A DNA stretch of 64,000 nucleotides from Schistocephalus solidus. Lineage: Eukaryota; Platyhelminthes; Cestoda; Diphyllobothriidea; Diphyllobothriidae. Within the stretch, counting starts at the first letter, position 1, and each line of letters starts with the position of its first letter. Where the stretch lies: positions 158,129-222,128 of the forward strand of contig WEDG01006499.1 of the NCBI GenBank assembly GCA_017591395.1, in the 5' to 3' direction. Positions 1-13,532 of the stretch are shown here, in pieces. The position numbers and the translations under genes are program-made. The notes below the pieces were generated by a model. The model was not told where the DNA came from, ran no database searches, and saw nothing but the letters and a program-made list of their open reading frames with translations.

Positions 1-331
<331 letters not shown>

Positions 332-3300
332 TTAAAAAATATGTTATCGCAAATTCTCCTCTAGGTTTTGACATGAGCCAGACTCAAAGCTGCTTATAAG
401 TATCCTTTTTTATTTTCAGGAGAAAAGACTTCATTATATAAATAGCTTGAGACACAGTCTAGATCCAATTATCATATACGAGGTTTGGATGACTGTAGAA
501 ACAGAGCTCAACCTCCTAGGTGAAACTATAATTTTAAGAAATAAAGCAGACAATAAAACAAAAAAATAAAGCAGACACCCACTAAGCAAATCAAAAATTT
601 GAAACTGTTTTCGTGAATTCGGAACTCAAAGACGATATGACCGGTGGGATACTGAAATTAACAGTGAGCTACCACAAGTGGTCACGTATATGTATTTACG
701 CACTGTGCGGTGTCGTCTTATAATTGGCAGTTATATTAATCATATTTGATGCATATGCACGACTTGCTGACAGGAACATTTAACAAAATATCCCTTCATT
801 TTCGATGCCTCATCAAAATTAATACTTAAAAGAGTAATAAAGGATTCAGTCAAAGGCAGGATCTAACTGTTGATAGAAGCAGACCTGTGTCAGTTAGTAA
901 GCTGATTTTTTTTATTGCATACAAGTGGAATATTTAAAGGACTGTGGATTTGACAATAGCTATATAAGAGCCTTTGAGTTCACAAGGAAGTTAAATCCTG
1001 TCTCTCTTGCCATATACTTGCAGTTTCTTAATTCAGTTCTCCTATCCGTAAGGCATAAATGGCATAAAAAATCATTAGGGTCAAAAGACAGTGTGGAAGA
1101 TATACTCATACCCTTATTCAAAAGTGACGAAAAGTTAAGAGCTTCAACATCCATCAAGTACCTTTCTATCTTTGTAAATTGGAATGATAGCGTTCAATTT
1201 TGCTATATTTTTTTACAAATCTAAAGTGGTTGATGAGCATGAAATGACACGTTTGGTATAAGTAGATTTAATTGATAAATTAGAACTTAGATATCTTAAA
1301 CATCGAGTTCTTGTTCAAGTTCATTGATAGGGCAGAAATACAGAACTAGGGCAGTACGTCGAGTAGTTAGTCATCAAATCCCCGTTATCAGTTTTAGACT
1401 TTTTGCGGTAACGACCTGACTGCTTGATCCTCATTAGTGTTCTCACGCCCTCGAGGCGCTTCCCAGATGACTAATTGCCCTGCTCTGGTGGGTTTCCAAC
1501 GCCGCGTAACACTGGGGGGGGGAGTAATATTGCGTCTGCTATTTGATTTTGGACAAAATGATCATGCCTGATGCAGTGCTCAACGCCGGCATTTGTGGAG
1601 GCAGGTGTCACCGTGGCAACCAAACCTTACAGATACCGCACTAAGCCGTGCCCACTACCTCAGCCCCTAATCGTGGATGACAGCCGTTCGCCAAAATTCT
1701 TGCAGACAAAACAGAATCCACATTTCCAAAAGCAACGTATTTTGACGACATGACTGGCACGGATAAAACCTCTTAGCCTGAAACATGGTAGCGGTCCCAT
1801 ATCACAAATAGTAATATATACGTCCTTATACTCATCGTAAATTAATTATTCTGTTGACATTTGTGCCACTCTGATCATGAAAGCATGTGTCTAACGTCAG
1901 CAGCTAGTTGATTACACTTAAAGCAGCCATTGGTCTGGGACTATTTATGGAAACGAATTCCCAGCGATCACAAGTTCCGCATTGCCAATGTCTCAGTGCT
2001 TAACACCTAAACAATTTTCCTAAGTATATTTTGCTTGCTTATCTAGGGATGATCTTCATTTATTTAATTTGAGGCTCATGCAAATTTGCCGGAGCTCACC
2101 TTATGTGTTTTTTTTGCGGATTTAAAGCTTTCCTATACTTCTGTGGCATTACAGACATCTGGATATGTTTGAGGGCCAAACTGCCTTAATCTATATCCTC
2201 GCGGTCGTCAAGAATGCTTGGAGTGGCAATTGGCTAACTTGTACGTTAAACTTGTTAAGTTTCGTATAAATTGCTAGATACCACTCAACTTTGCCTCACT
2301 AAAGTTTCCTTCATTAACGGAAAAAAATAAGTTATAAATGCATTGAGTAATGCGCTTAGATGCAATAGATAAACACTATCGCAAAGCTGTAAAATGGATG
2401 CTTTAGATCACAGTGATAAACCCCGCTCACGGTGTCCACAACGCTTTCCCAACAACGTTTAATAGGCACAGCCTAAAGAAAACTGGACTAAAAATTTGCA
2501 AATCTCCGAAAATTCGACTAATCTATAAGGTCTTGAAACTTACAAAAAGTGAAAAGGACCCAAAAATGAGGAGGTGGTTGTTGTACAGAACGTTAGAACA
2601 ACGAGAGACGGAAGTTCGTTTTGCGTTTCCAGTCAACAATGGAATAAAATTCAGTTAGCTATGATTGCTAAATTAGACTGCGTAACACTATAATTGCAAT
2701 TTGGCCGTATTTAAATAACAACTTAAATCGAGTGCTTCACCGTTAGATCAGTATTTGTCGTTTGAAACAGATACTAAGAGCGCACATGGTCCCCTTCTAA
2801 GCAAACCATGTTTGACAGCTGCTGTCGAAAAACGTAAGTGAAAAATAAATTAAGGTATCTAACATAACTCATTATACATGATTTCTAAAAGCTTGATGAT
2901 CAGCTTGGGGCAGTTTAGAGGCTAAGCGTTCGACTCAATAACGTACATGGTTAAAAAATCAGCTGGCTAAGCAATCAGCGGAAAATTTCATAGTAAAGTA
3001 AGATCCTTTTTTGCGGTGCACTTTATGTTTGTACGTAATTTATAATACTGAGCGCATATAAGATTAACGATTTATAAATGTTGTCGAATTATTCATAGTT
3101 ACCCTTTGAAGCCTTTAACGCCAACGAACAGAACCTAAACATATATAAAAGTATGAAATATATTTCCCGAATGAATGGGAAAGTATGAATGTTGTTTTTG
3201 ATAAAAATATAAAATCTTTAAAAGGGTAGTGTGGCTGAGAACATGTGTCCATTTTCTCTAACTTTGCTTAGGAAAAAAGTGATTGATTGAAAATTAATCA

Positions 3301-5689
3301 AAGCCATACTTCTTACGGCGATGTTAAGAAAGACAGTTTAGTAAGGAAGGATTTCGAATGCTCAAATATATTATTATCATACGTATCTGTTTTGGACTTC
3401 AAGCTACTTCGGCAAATTTGTTTTAAGTTTGGCAGAGTCTACGAGTATGGTTGAACCCAGCACCTGCCTAAAACCTCCAAGAATTCAGGACCTTGGTAAA
3501 AGTTTTCAAGAACTGTCTTATTTGAAAATTATGAAACATTGACTAAAAACATTTAAAACGGAAGTCTATTCCCAATGTTATAAAGAGTCCCAAACACTCA
3601 AAGGATTCCCTTTCGTCAAAAAAGTAATTCTATGGTAGAATATTTATCAGGATGCAAAGCAACTGGTATGTACATAATTAAACCTGTCAATTATCATGCA
3701 AGTTTCAAGCCACTGTAGAAACGTTTTGTTTGTTTCTGTGAAAACATTTTTACTTCCATGACGCTCCAATTGTCAAAGCAATAAATTCTCTACGCTTAAG
3801 CAATTCGCATTTCGGGCAATACTGAAACCAAAAAAATTATGCTGAATTTCCACAGCGTTACATTAGAGCACATAATTAAGCAGTAGGCAGGTATAAAGCT
3901 GTTATGTCGCATACTTATCTAATTTTTTGAGAATACTTTCCTCAGAGATTGTTTAAAAATAGCTTTTTAAACGTTGATTTGCTCAGTGGTTAATTTCTCT
4001 CGTTAATTATACTGTACAAGAAGGTTCTAAATTTCGGCAATTCAACGTTTCTTGAAAAAATGAGTAATTTATAATAAGCGCATTATTTATTTTTAAATCT
4101 TAGCATTTCACTTAATTACGTATCTCCCGTTATGCTTTGAGTTTTATTCAATGTATGTAGACTAATTTTCTATAAATTAGGAATTAGCCGTGCATTTACG
4201 CACACTGTAGGGTTATTTTACTGAACTTATTTGACCAACAAATGAAACACTAAAACATCTTTTAATTTTTATGCTTCTGGGTCAGCCACTCGATACGAAA
4301 TGGCTTACTTTGAGAAGGCCTTACTAAATTTGAATTATCCAAAATTAAAACCTTGATCTAAAATTCAGTATCATCAGAGTAACTAAATAAATCTGTTCAA
4401 GAAAAAATATAACGCAGTTGAGATTAGAGGCAATATTTTAACGCAGTCATTTTTAAAAGAATTTCAGTATCATGAGAAGCCGATGGAGATATACATCTTC
4501 CTTTTAATAATCATATAAAGCTAACTAAATGCCTTTAAGAAGGAAACTTCATTTTCAAAATGTGGTCAAAGGTGGAATGCCGATTTGTTAATTACTGGAT
4601 AAAGCCTTCTTATCCAAGTTTTGCCATTCATTTCAGGTGGTTTTAGTAACGTTCATATGCCACTTCTCGAAAACATTCTGTCATTTGGAGGACACGCCAA
4701 ATTCCTGCGACCTATGCCCAACAAATTTAAAATAATTCTGAGTACACATTTTTTCTGCGTTCCGTATAGCCCTGAGACGTTTCACTTTAAACGTATACCT
4801 ACAGTGAAACAGGTTTTTATCGAATTCATTTTTTTATTCACCCAAGTTAGCTGGAATAAGAGAAATATACCAGGCAGTCAATATATAATAACGGAAAATA
4901 TTCTACTCTTCGCATAAGTTACCAAGGTAACTGGAACTTATTTCATCATTTTTAAAAGCTAAAGGTGAGCTTAAACAACGATGTTTTTATATCTTTCGAA
5001 ATGATGCATTATTCGAAAACTAATGGTATAAGAAAAACCTGTCAAATAAGGCTATCGCAATGAAATGCTGCATAGTGCGACACAACCAATAGTCAGGTGA
5101 CAGCAGTTAAAAATGCCTTGGTAAGACTTAGAGTCCTAGAATTTTAGAAAGAGGTTTTTTATTAAGAACAGGAAATTAAAATATTTCAAACAGTGATTCG
5201 GATACATAGACTGGAAGAACTTAAAATATGTGCTTTAAATGATTTATGCACATACTGCACCTGCCTATACTATACTATTTACGTAGAAAGACTTTTTCGA
5301 TCCTTTTGAAGCTTCCGATTAGAGGGCAGTTTAGGGTTTTAGCTTGATCGGTAAACGGTTGAATTAATTTATTCAAAACTGACATATAAATAATTCTTTG
5401 CAGAGTACAGTACACTGATTTGTCAGACAATTTCTCGAGAAATTGATATGAATTTGGAAGAGGTTATCTAAGTTTTAGGGAAAATGTCGTTCTCACTGGA
5501 ATTCCGATAGAAATACTGAGTATACTAAGTAAGTTTTTTTAATAACCTTTCTCAAGAACGACAGGATATTTAAATATGCGTCCGCAATTTGTATTCAAGA
5601 CGAGAAAGATACAGGAATACAAACTCCTCGTAATACAAATGGTCTTGGACTTAATTCCTGGGTGAAGATGCTTAGGCTTAAGCTTATGT

Positions 5690-5732
5690 TTACGGTTTGG
5701 GATAGGGTTTACGTTAGAGCTGGGCCTGAAAA
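5690..5732 (+). repeat. degenerate TTAGGG-like tract
   Basis: A short run of diverged hexamer-like units (GTTTACGG, GATAGGG, TTTACG, TTAGAG) resembles decayed telomere repeat on the plus strand. It is weak alone, but two similar tracts occur in the same intron. Confidence 0.3.
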
Positions 5733-5930
5733 GAAAGTTTTCCCTTTCTAGAATTTAACGCCCTCCTACTTGTATCTCTTGAGGTGGGTTCCTAGTCTTG
5801 CGTCTGACGCCAGGAATGTCCAAATCTGAAAGTGGACGCAGTCACTAGGTGAATTGCTGGCCAAAACATTTTATTAGTAGAGGATTTTGGCAGATTTGAA
5901 TAATTCCTTTAACCCACTTGTAAAAAACTC

Positions 5931-6005
5931 GGCGGCCTTGGTGGGTTTCGAACCCACGCCAGTAAGGGGAAGGCTTTAGTACAGCCAATTGAGCTACAAG
6001 CCCCC
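5931..6005 (-). other. tRNA-derived pseudogene or SINE head
   Basis: On the minus strand this 75-nt segment has an A-box-like TAGCTCAATTGG near its start and a B-box-like GGGTTCGAAACCC within a perfect 5-bp T-arm (GTGGG / CCCAC). The acceptor ends pair only partly and the anticodon arm does not fold as in a real tRNA. I therefore call it a tRNA-derived relic and not a working tRNA gene. Confidence 0.5.
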
Positions 6006-9000
6006 ACCGGGAGGCGTGAGTTTAATTACAATTGGGTCAAGTTACCCGCCCAGTCTACTGCAACGTATGGAATCCACCGATTCTGATACAGCAAGCTGAC
6101 TGCCCAAGCAGGATTTCCTAATAAATTAATCTAGAATCCACCACGCAGACCAATTTCTTCCCAGATGGCAAGTAACCAATTCTTCATAGGAGATAGGATA
6201 TACTTTGCCTCGCAAATTACTGAAAAACCAATGGGAATTCAGAAAATTGTTTTCCCATTCATGGAGTAAACATTTCTCTCAAGGCTTGTTGTGGACCTTT
6301 CTCTTTTGATGAAGTGCAAGGGCACTTGCCATGACATCCGAAATTCCACCTATGCATTCTGAAATTCCCACTCTGAGAGCATGTCATTTTGATGAATATC
6401 GGACAAATCAACCTTTTCAGTTCGTTGAAAATGACTGAAAACCGTGTGTGTGCATTGTTTATCTCCTAGAGCGGTCACTTACTTATTCTTAAAATATACA
6501 ATTCTTGTCAGGTCCGGTTAGGCTATTCCCTAAAGGCCGTCCTAAAAATACAGAGATTAAAATGTTGGTTACTGTTGTATATTCAAAAAGGCCTAAAATC
6601 TGAATATCATTGGGCCTTGTCACTGCTGTGGCTATCTAAATAGTTGAATCGCGGTCCAAGACGTTACATTTAAGGTGCAAAGTCGATCATAATGCAAGCA
6701 ATATCTGTGAACGCTAGTCGAAAATATTTTTTACTACTTTTGTTCGTTTTGTTTTAGTGGCACCCTGTTGTATCTGGAATCGGCTCGCACTCATAAGATA
6801 TGATATTTGAATAATAAGGGGGTAACCAATCTCCAGTGATTATTAGTTAGCTACTCCTTTTAAAACGGCTGAAGAAATATTTCTTGTTGCAGATCAATGG
6901 AAGACAACAAGACATCCTTTTTTAGATTGCCTATTAGTATCCTCACACTGCAAGTCAAAATTGTGGACCCGATATTTGAATTATATGTTCTTCGCCATCA
7001 AGCTACATCAGGTACATTCAAAGAACATCCGAACATCCTTTTCCCGGACACGCAATTTACGATGGAATCGAAGAATATGTCAACCGTGTAAACTTTATTC
7101 ATTTATTCGTCTGCGACAAAGGCTTTGGTTAAATTCAAATCAAATTAATCGTATCTAATACAAATGCGACAAACATCAAATCAGCCAAATATGCCTTTCG
7201 TAAATAAGCTGCCAGGGCGTTGAGGTATAACGTATTAAACCGAAAGACCAAGTTGAGAATTAAAACGCCAACGGACAAAATGGTTACCCAATCAACCTTA
7301 TGAGCTGGGAGACAAAATCACACTAAATAAAGCTTTCATAGCTAGTCTCTTATGTTATAAACGTCTCCAAGTCATTAGCCACCTCACACATCTCAGGTGT
7401 GTGATTATACGCATACCATAGGCAACCATAAAGCGCCCAAGTAACGATGTTAAAAGATCAGTTGGCACGGCGTGAAACGTCCAGAGTCGATTTTTGATGC
7501 TAGTACAACTACAAGTAAACAACATGCCTTACATAAAAATTAAAAGTTAGCGGGACTTGTGTGACCAAACGGATTTGTCAGCGAGGTCGGTTGGCGTCAA
7601 CATTAAGGTTGCAAAACAAACAGCAGGCAGGACCACATATGTAAAGCTAACGAATTCTAAGTTTTCGCGAGAGATAACGACCTCGCAGGTCACAGGTCCG
7701 CAGTTCACTATCAAACGTCATGATCTTCTACCTCTCTATTCAGTTCAAGTACTTTGTATTAGCAAAGTAATTAGTCGCGAGGATAGCGTGTGAGTGTGCC
7801 TTGCCTTTGAAGATAATATCACTGAGCCGCATTTCGAAGTAACTATCCTGCCAGCGTACTGATGGTCGGTAACAACCGTAAAAGAGCTGTCTGCGTCTTG
7901 CCTATTGCAACCTTAGCAAAAAAACATCAAGGCTGAAAATTTAGCAATTGAAATTACCGAAATAGTAGGCAGAAATGAACGCGTTTTTATAGGCAAAACA
8001 TGGTTTGGAGTTGACTGTTTCAACGAATATTTGCAGCTTTTACACTACAGTGCTTGAAATTGCACCAAACTCACAGATACTATGGTACCATTAACCGCCC
8101 TTATGTATGGAGCAGTGGGTAAAGTGTACACAACTTATAAAGAAGCCGTGACGCCAATACACAAGTTAATGCTTATCTTAACAAAACGACTTGTGCCCGT
8201 TAATACGACAGCCAGAAATATTAAATTAAACATAGCTCAGAAGATAGGAACGCTCCGAGAGCAATTTCTACTTCATTTTCATATGACTGTGTAGGACTTG
8301 ATCAAACACAGAGCTCCTATGTTTCTTAGAAATATCGATGAGGGAAGGAAATTTACAGTTAGTAATCATGCAATCGTTATCAGTCTCGGACCCATAGGAA
8401 AAGTTTATATTCGATTTATTTTTACTTAACAGCAGGAGTTTTCTTAAACACAATAATTGTACTCATTTTCACGTACGTAGTCTTTTATTTCCCTTCCCTA
8501 AAAAAAACTCGTTGTGGCGAGTGTTTTGTTTTTTATCAAGTCCGGATATTTTAATGGCCAGAGTTTATAATTTCTCGTAGTCAGTGTTCGGTTACTAGGA
8601 GGTAAAATACATGAGCACTTGAATATTGTTTATATTCATACTTGCGTCCAAACGACCAAGTTGAGGACAAAAGAATAAAGAAATGTTTACTTAAATCGTA
8701 AACGTACAAAGGGCTTTCCATTCTGCACTGCGAAAAACAAGCTACAGTGAAAGTGTTACTCATAAATTACCAAAAATTCAAGTTTCTTTCAGCACAAATA
8801 TCTCGGAGAGGCTGTATTATTAGGTGTGAATCTGTGCATTATCGAGGTTTCAGCACTTTTACTTCCATATGATAAACTGCCATAAGTTAGGTCGAAGAAC
8901 TAAAAGTACAGTATAACCGCCACACGAACACCCTTTCTGAAGAGGAAGGAGGTAAGCTGATACCCGTTAACAAATTTAAGTAGGGTTGCTTCCACGATGA

Positions 9001-9639
9001 AGAGGTAAAAAACAGTTAAAGGGTGTCTTTACGAGCTGTCCGGATCGAGTCAGTGCTGCCGTATACCCAACACGTCACTAATATTCACTAACCTCACCGA
9101 ATCATTTTTTTCCTAGCTAAGGTCGCAGTCTACATAAAGCTATTTAACCCCGCCATTGTCAACTCTTTAAATATTTGAAGCAAAGTTTTTTAAACAAAGA
9201 CTGCTGTCGAGGCTATTACTGCAGTAAATGTTCAGTTATTGAGGGATTCTAAATTTTTAAAGGTAGAAAAATTGGCCAAAGTTAACACAATCTATGGCCG
9301 TTAACTTTCAAGCAACTTTGCATGTTAACTATTGCGTCGATGAAAATTAACCTGAAAAATGAAGGTCCTGCAGTTCTTGTTGGTTAAAAATAGTTGTTTT
9401 CTAAATAGCCTAAAACTATTTGCTCGGAAAAGCCAGGGTAAAATCGTCTCACCGACGAACTAACGTGACACAAGTTGCCTCAATTTTCTCAACTAGTGTA
9501 AATAATATGGTGCTAATGATTTATTGTGCCCAGTGCGAAGCAACAAAGTACACACAAACAATCTTTTAAGGAGGTCCTTGATGTCAACCTACATTGACTT
9601 TTTAACCTCATAAAGCTGTTACAGCGCCAGATAAGATGA

Positions 9640-9802
9640 GTAAATAAGCTCAATAGTTAGATCGTTGGACTTCTAGTCAACAGGTGGCGGGTTTGAGTCT
9701 TGTTGTTGCACCACCTGGGGTTGGTATGGCTGGCTGACAACGGATAATAAGCCAGAAATTGCCATTCCAGTCTCCCTGGTCGTTGTCGGTAATGTCATTC
9801 TG
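9640..9802 (+). mobile_element. tRNA-headed SINE, copy 1
   Basis: The head carries an A-box-like TAAGCTCAATAGTTAG (9,645-9,660) and a B-box-like GGGTTTGAGTCT ending at 9,700. A non-tRNA tail follows, containing GCCAGAAATTGCCATTCCAG and then CTCCCTGGTCGTTGTCGGTA. The same head-to-tail arrangement recurs at 20,293-20,434, which shows it is a dispersed family. A SINE mobilised by one of the local LINEs is the natural reading. The copy sits inside intron 3 of the kinase gene and is followed by a telomere-like tract. Confidence 0.65.
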
Positions 9803-9877
9803 TCTAGAATAGGCATTTCTCGGCAATATAGATAGCCTTACATAAGATTTCGGAAAACGCAAATAATCCCGTGTCAT

Positions 9878-9998
9878 AACACTAACCCTAACCCATAACT
9901 AAACTCTAACTCTAGCCCTAAACATAACCCAAACCCCAACTCGAACAGTTACCCTAACCATAGCCTGGCCCAAACCCTAACGTTAAAACTAATCCTAA
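9878..9998 (-). repeat. interstitial degenerate telomere-like repeat
   Basis: About 120 bp of imperfect CCCTAA-type units on the plus strand (TAACCCTAACCC, CTAGCCCTAAAC, ACCCTAACC, AAACCCTAACG), equal to TTAGGG-type repeat on the minus strand. TTAGGG is the usual animal telomere repeat. The units are too diverged for an active telomere, so this is an interstitial relic. Confidence 0.65.
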
Positions 9999-10936
9999 TC
10001 TCAGTGGAGTGACACTTGATGCTTACTTACAATAAAAAGTCAGGTTATATCGAGTAAGAAACAGGGTTTAAACATGCTTTATAGGCAGAATGCCTTTAGG
10101 ATAGTTAGATAAGACCAATATGTTACGGGGCATCGATACTGTACTAAAAAAGAAACAATGTACTCGACTGGGTTTTCCAATGTCCGAACGAGTGCTTCAC
10201 ACGACGCCAACATTCCCTTGAGACCGCTTAAACAATTATTTTGCATGATAATTGTTGTAGACTTTGCCCAGGGAAGTTGGCAGTTCTCCGCCAAACTTGA
10301 ACGTGAGCAATAATTGGTCTCTCAATTTTTTTGTCACTCATTACCCGTTACCGATATTTCTGAATAAACTTTATTAACGTGGACAGCAATATACATCTTT
10401 GTTTGATTTTTGCGCGACAACTACTCAAAACCTGAGTGTCCAGGGATATAAATTATAATTTATATGTTGTTCCTTGTAACTGACTACAAGTGCTCTTGAT
10501 CTTATCGTGGCCATCAAATGAACCGTTACCGATCGGTGAGCAGTCATCAACTTAAGTATAAAATGCCCACATCCCATTGCAACAGTAATTTCTAAACACA
10601 ATTTAAGTCTTTACTGAGAACTAAAGCAAGCATACAGTACTTCTACATTAGTTCTTATTACTGGATTTCTTGAGGTTATACTATGAGTTGCAGATCATGA
10701 TGCATCGATAACACTCTTTAGGTGCATTTTTACACGGTTAGAAACAATATAGCTGCATTGGCAACAGAAATAATTCCATAAAATTTAATTTTCTACTCTT
10801 TACTATATTCTATTATACACCCTAAGAAAAACAAATGTGTTTTATTTCAACTACTTGATAATTCAGCCAAATCTTCGTCAACTTGCAAACATTTTGTAAG
10901 AAGTATTTGCTGGATCTTAAAACATTCCATTAATCT

Positions 10937-11925
10937 CAGCAACATTTATTATGCCTTCATGACGTTTTTTGATCATTTATCGCGTAATTCAAGCTAGAGG
11001 AGACGATATCTGTCAAAAAGGTTTAAAATAGAAGCAAAAGCACCGATACACTTAAACGGGTTTATTAGAGTTAAGGTAATAATAGATAGCAGCGAAAAAA
11101 CGAAAGCAGATAGAGCCATGGAGAATATTATGGTAAGCCAGGAAATAGGAAGTGCTATTGAAGCGTAAATTCAGTGTTTCGGTTCAGTAGGCATCCTCTA
11201 CGTAAGAGGCTATGTAAATAAATTTGGATATTTTAAAAGCAGATGCATCGAATGAAACAGTCATTCGGTTGAGTGTTGCTTCACCTTTTATTAAATTAAA
11301 ATGATTGTTCGTGCAGAATGGTTAAATGGTGCTGAACAGGGCTTTTGTCGTGAGCCGAGTTATAAAAAAGGCTTAAATTTTATTATTTTGACACCATTTT
11401 AATAGTAACAGACAAGGATACCTTAGACAATTGGCGGTAATATAAACAGACTAAAGCTACTGAGCATATTGCAAACGCAAGATTTGCTAAATCAGTTCTG
11501 AATTTCTCGTATTTTGTTCCAGATACATGCAATGGATTTTGGCTGTGAAGTAATCCTTTTTCTCAGCCTAATAAGTTTTGATTCCAGTGCCTCAAAATAA
11601 ACAAACCTGCTTATTTAGTTCGCCTCTTACATAGAGGACGCCTACCTTTTGGGGCTTAGTTTAAATCATGTGGCTAACCGAAACACTTACTTGACGCTTC
11701 TATAGCACTTCGTATTTCCTGACCTACCATAATAGTCTCACTGGCTCTCTCTGCTTTCGTGTTTTCGCTGCCATCTATCTTTTACCTTAAATCTATTAAG
11801 CCCGTTTAAGTGTATCGGTGCTTTTACTTCTATTTTAAACCTTTCTGACAGTTTTTGCCTCCTCATGGTTTGAATCACGCGATGAAATGATAAAAAACGT
11901 CGTAAACGCGTAATAAATTTTGCTG
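10937..11925. repeat. long inverted repeat (foldback element), about 990 bp
   Basis: The left arm (10,937 to about 11,212) and right arm (about 11,623 to 11,925) are reverse complements over most of their length. Left-arm landmarks such as CACCGATACACTTAAACGGG, TTTAAAATAGAAG and CAGCAACATTTATTA reappear reversed in the right arm. The right arm carries an extra block of about 30 bp near the inner end. The loop is about 410 bp with no recognisable gene. This is a foldback or MITE-like element, or a fixed inverted duplication. Confidence 0.8.
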
Positions 11926-13454
11926 ACAGTAATCATTTCCACCTTGCCTGAAATCACGCTCTCTTTAATTTAAGAAACTTTCTCGTGGAGAACGTAAACT
12001 TAAAAACCTAATGTTTATTCGTAATCATGTTGTAAAATGTCAAGCAGGTAAACCCCACAATCTTTGACGTCAAAATCATCAGCTTTTACACCCAAAGTCT
12101 TGAAACTAATAAGAGCATGAAAAAGCATGATTTTCCTGATATTGAGCAGCAAACAAGAATTGGAAAACTAGCACCATAAAGCCTCGTGGGAATAGTTTTG
12201 AAGGTCATACATAAAGGTTAATTCTAGTTTATTTTTAACCGCGTAAAAAACTACAAAGCAACACGCTTACGATTGAATAATAAATTTTGATATGTATAAT
12301 CATGACAAGTAACAAATTTATGAGATTATAGTATTCGAAACTGTTAACAGCAAATAATGTAAACCATGAAATATTATGACTGACATGTGGACGCGAAACG
12401 CGTGTATGGCCTACTGTCTTATACCTGTGCTTTCAGAATGGTACATTATTCAGTAATTGTACATGAGTGACTATTTCTTGGCAGCCTGGAAATATAACAC
12501 AGTCATTCCGCAGAAGCAGACAGATTTCAAGTCAAATATTCCTAGCAACTTTCGAGCTGAGCCTAAGGAGCTTTGTTTTGAAGGAAAAACTACCCGTTCG
12601 CTCAATAAGTCAGAGGAATTAATAAAGAAGTGCAAGGTTGTTAAAATTAAAATGTATGCGCATGAATAAAAGATGAAAATTAGACAAAAAATTTAAGCCT
12701 TTTTAATCACGAAAGGTTTTAAATAAAATTATCATGATTCAAGGACCAGGCACTACGAATATGGCAGTGGTATCAATATGCTCAGGAATTTCCTTCTTAT
12801 ATCTGTGTTCAACGCAGACCTTCTATTGGCCAGCAGTTCTGTTTGTACTCCTAATAACTGCGTTTTTCATTTTTCCTCAGACTCACTTTGATTAATTTTT
12901 ACAAAAACACTTTATCAAGCACTATGGACGAGGTTTAAGTTGTTAAATGACTTTGGATTAAACATATACGGCACAAAGGAGAGTACAGCAAAAAATTACT
13001 AAGGTGAAAATCATCAAAATTCTGACAACGTGCAGAAAACATCCGTGTAGTTTAAATAGAAGAAATTCCTGGTGCCCATGGATAAAATGATCAGAATGTA
13101 GGTTCTATTCTTACAATTGGAATGTTGTGCCTAGTCATAGCAAGAGTGAACTATTAGGTAGTGAATTTTCAAGACAAAATATCAGAAGTCTGAGAAGCCT
13201 GTACCAAGACTTGACCTTAAGCGTTAATTAATAACAGAGAAACTGCGGTCGCAAGCAATTGAGGCCAACGTTTGGGTATTGCATGAAAAGTGTCACTGAT
13301 GCGGTTGTTCATTTTGCATAGGTCAACACTATTTTACAGTATTGATTGCTTATATGACCCCGGGCAGAACATGAAGAGATCAGTCACCCGTAATATATAA
13401 AAATGTGTACTAAATTCCAGTGAATTTACGGTTATGATCAAGAAAAATTTAGTT

Positions 13455-13532
13455 GCTGGTTAGGTTAAGTGAAATGGATGGGATTAGGACTAGGGTTAAG
13501 ATTAGAGTTATGGTTAAGGTCGGGTTTAGTGC
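13455..13532 (+). repeat. degenerate TTAGGG-like tract
   Basis: Diverged TTAGGG-like units (GGTTAGG, GGATTAGGACTAGGGTTAAG, TTAGAGTTATGGTTAAGG) run for about 75 bp on the plus strand. This is the second clear telomere-like relic in the intron and has the opposite orientation to the one at 9,878. Confidence 0.5.

Noticed and set aside
1440..1510. tRNA-derived repeat
   Set aside because: Only one B-box-like word (GTTGGAAACCC on minus); no A box at the right distance.
5931..6005. Functional tRNA gene on the minus strand
   Set aside because: The A and B boxes and T-arm are good, but the acceptor stem has mismatches and the anticodon arm does not fold.
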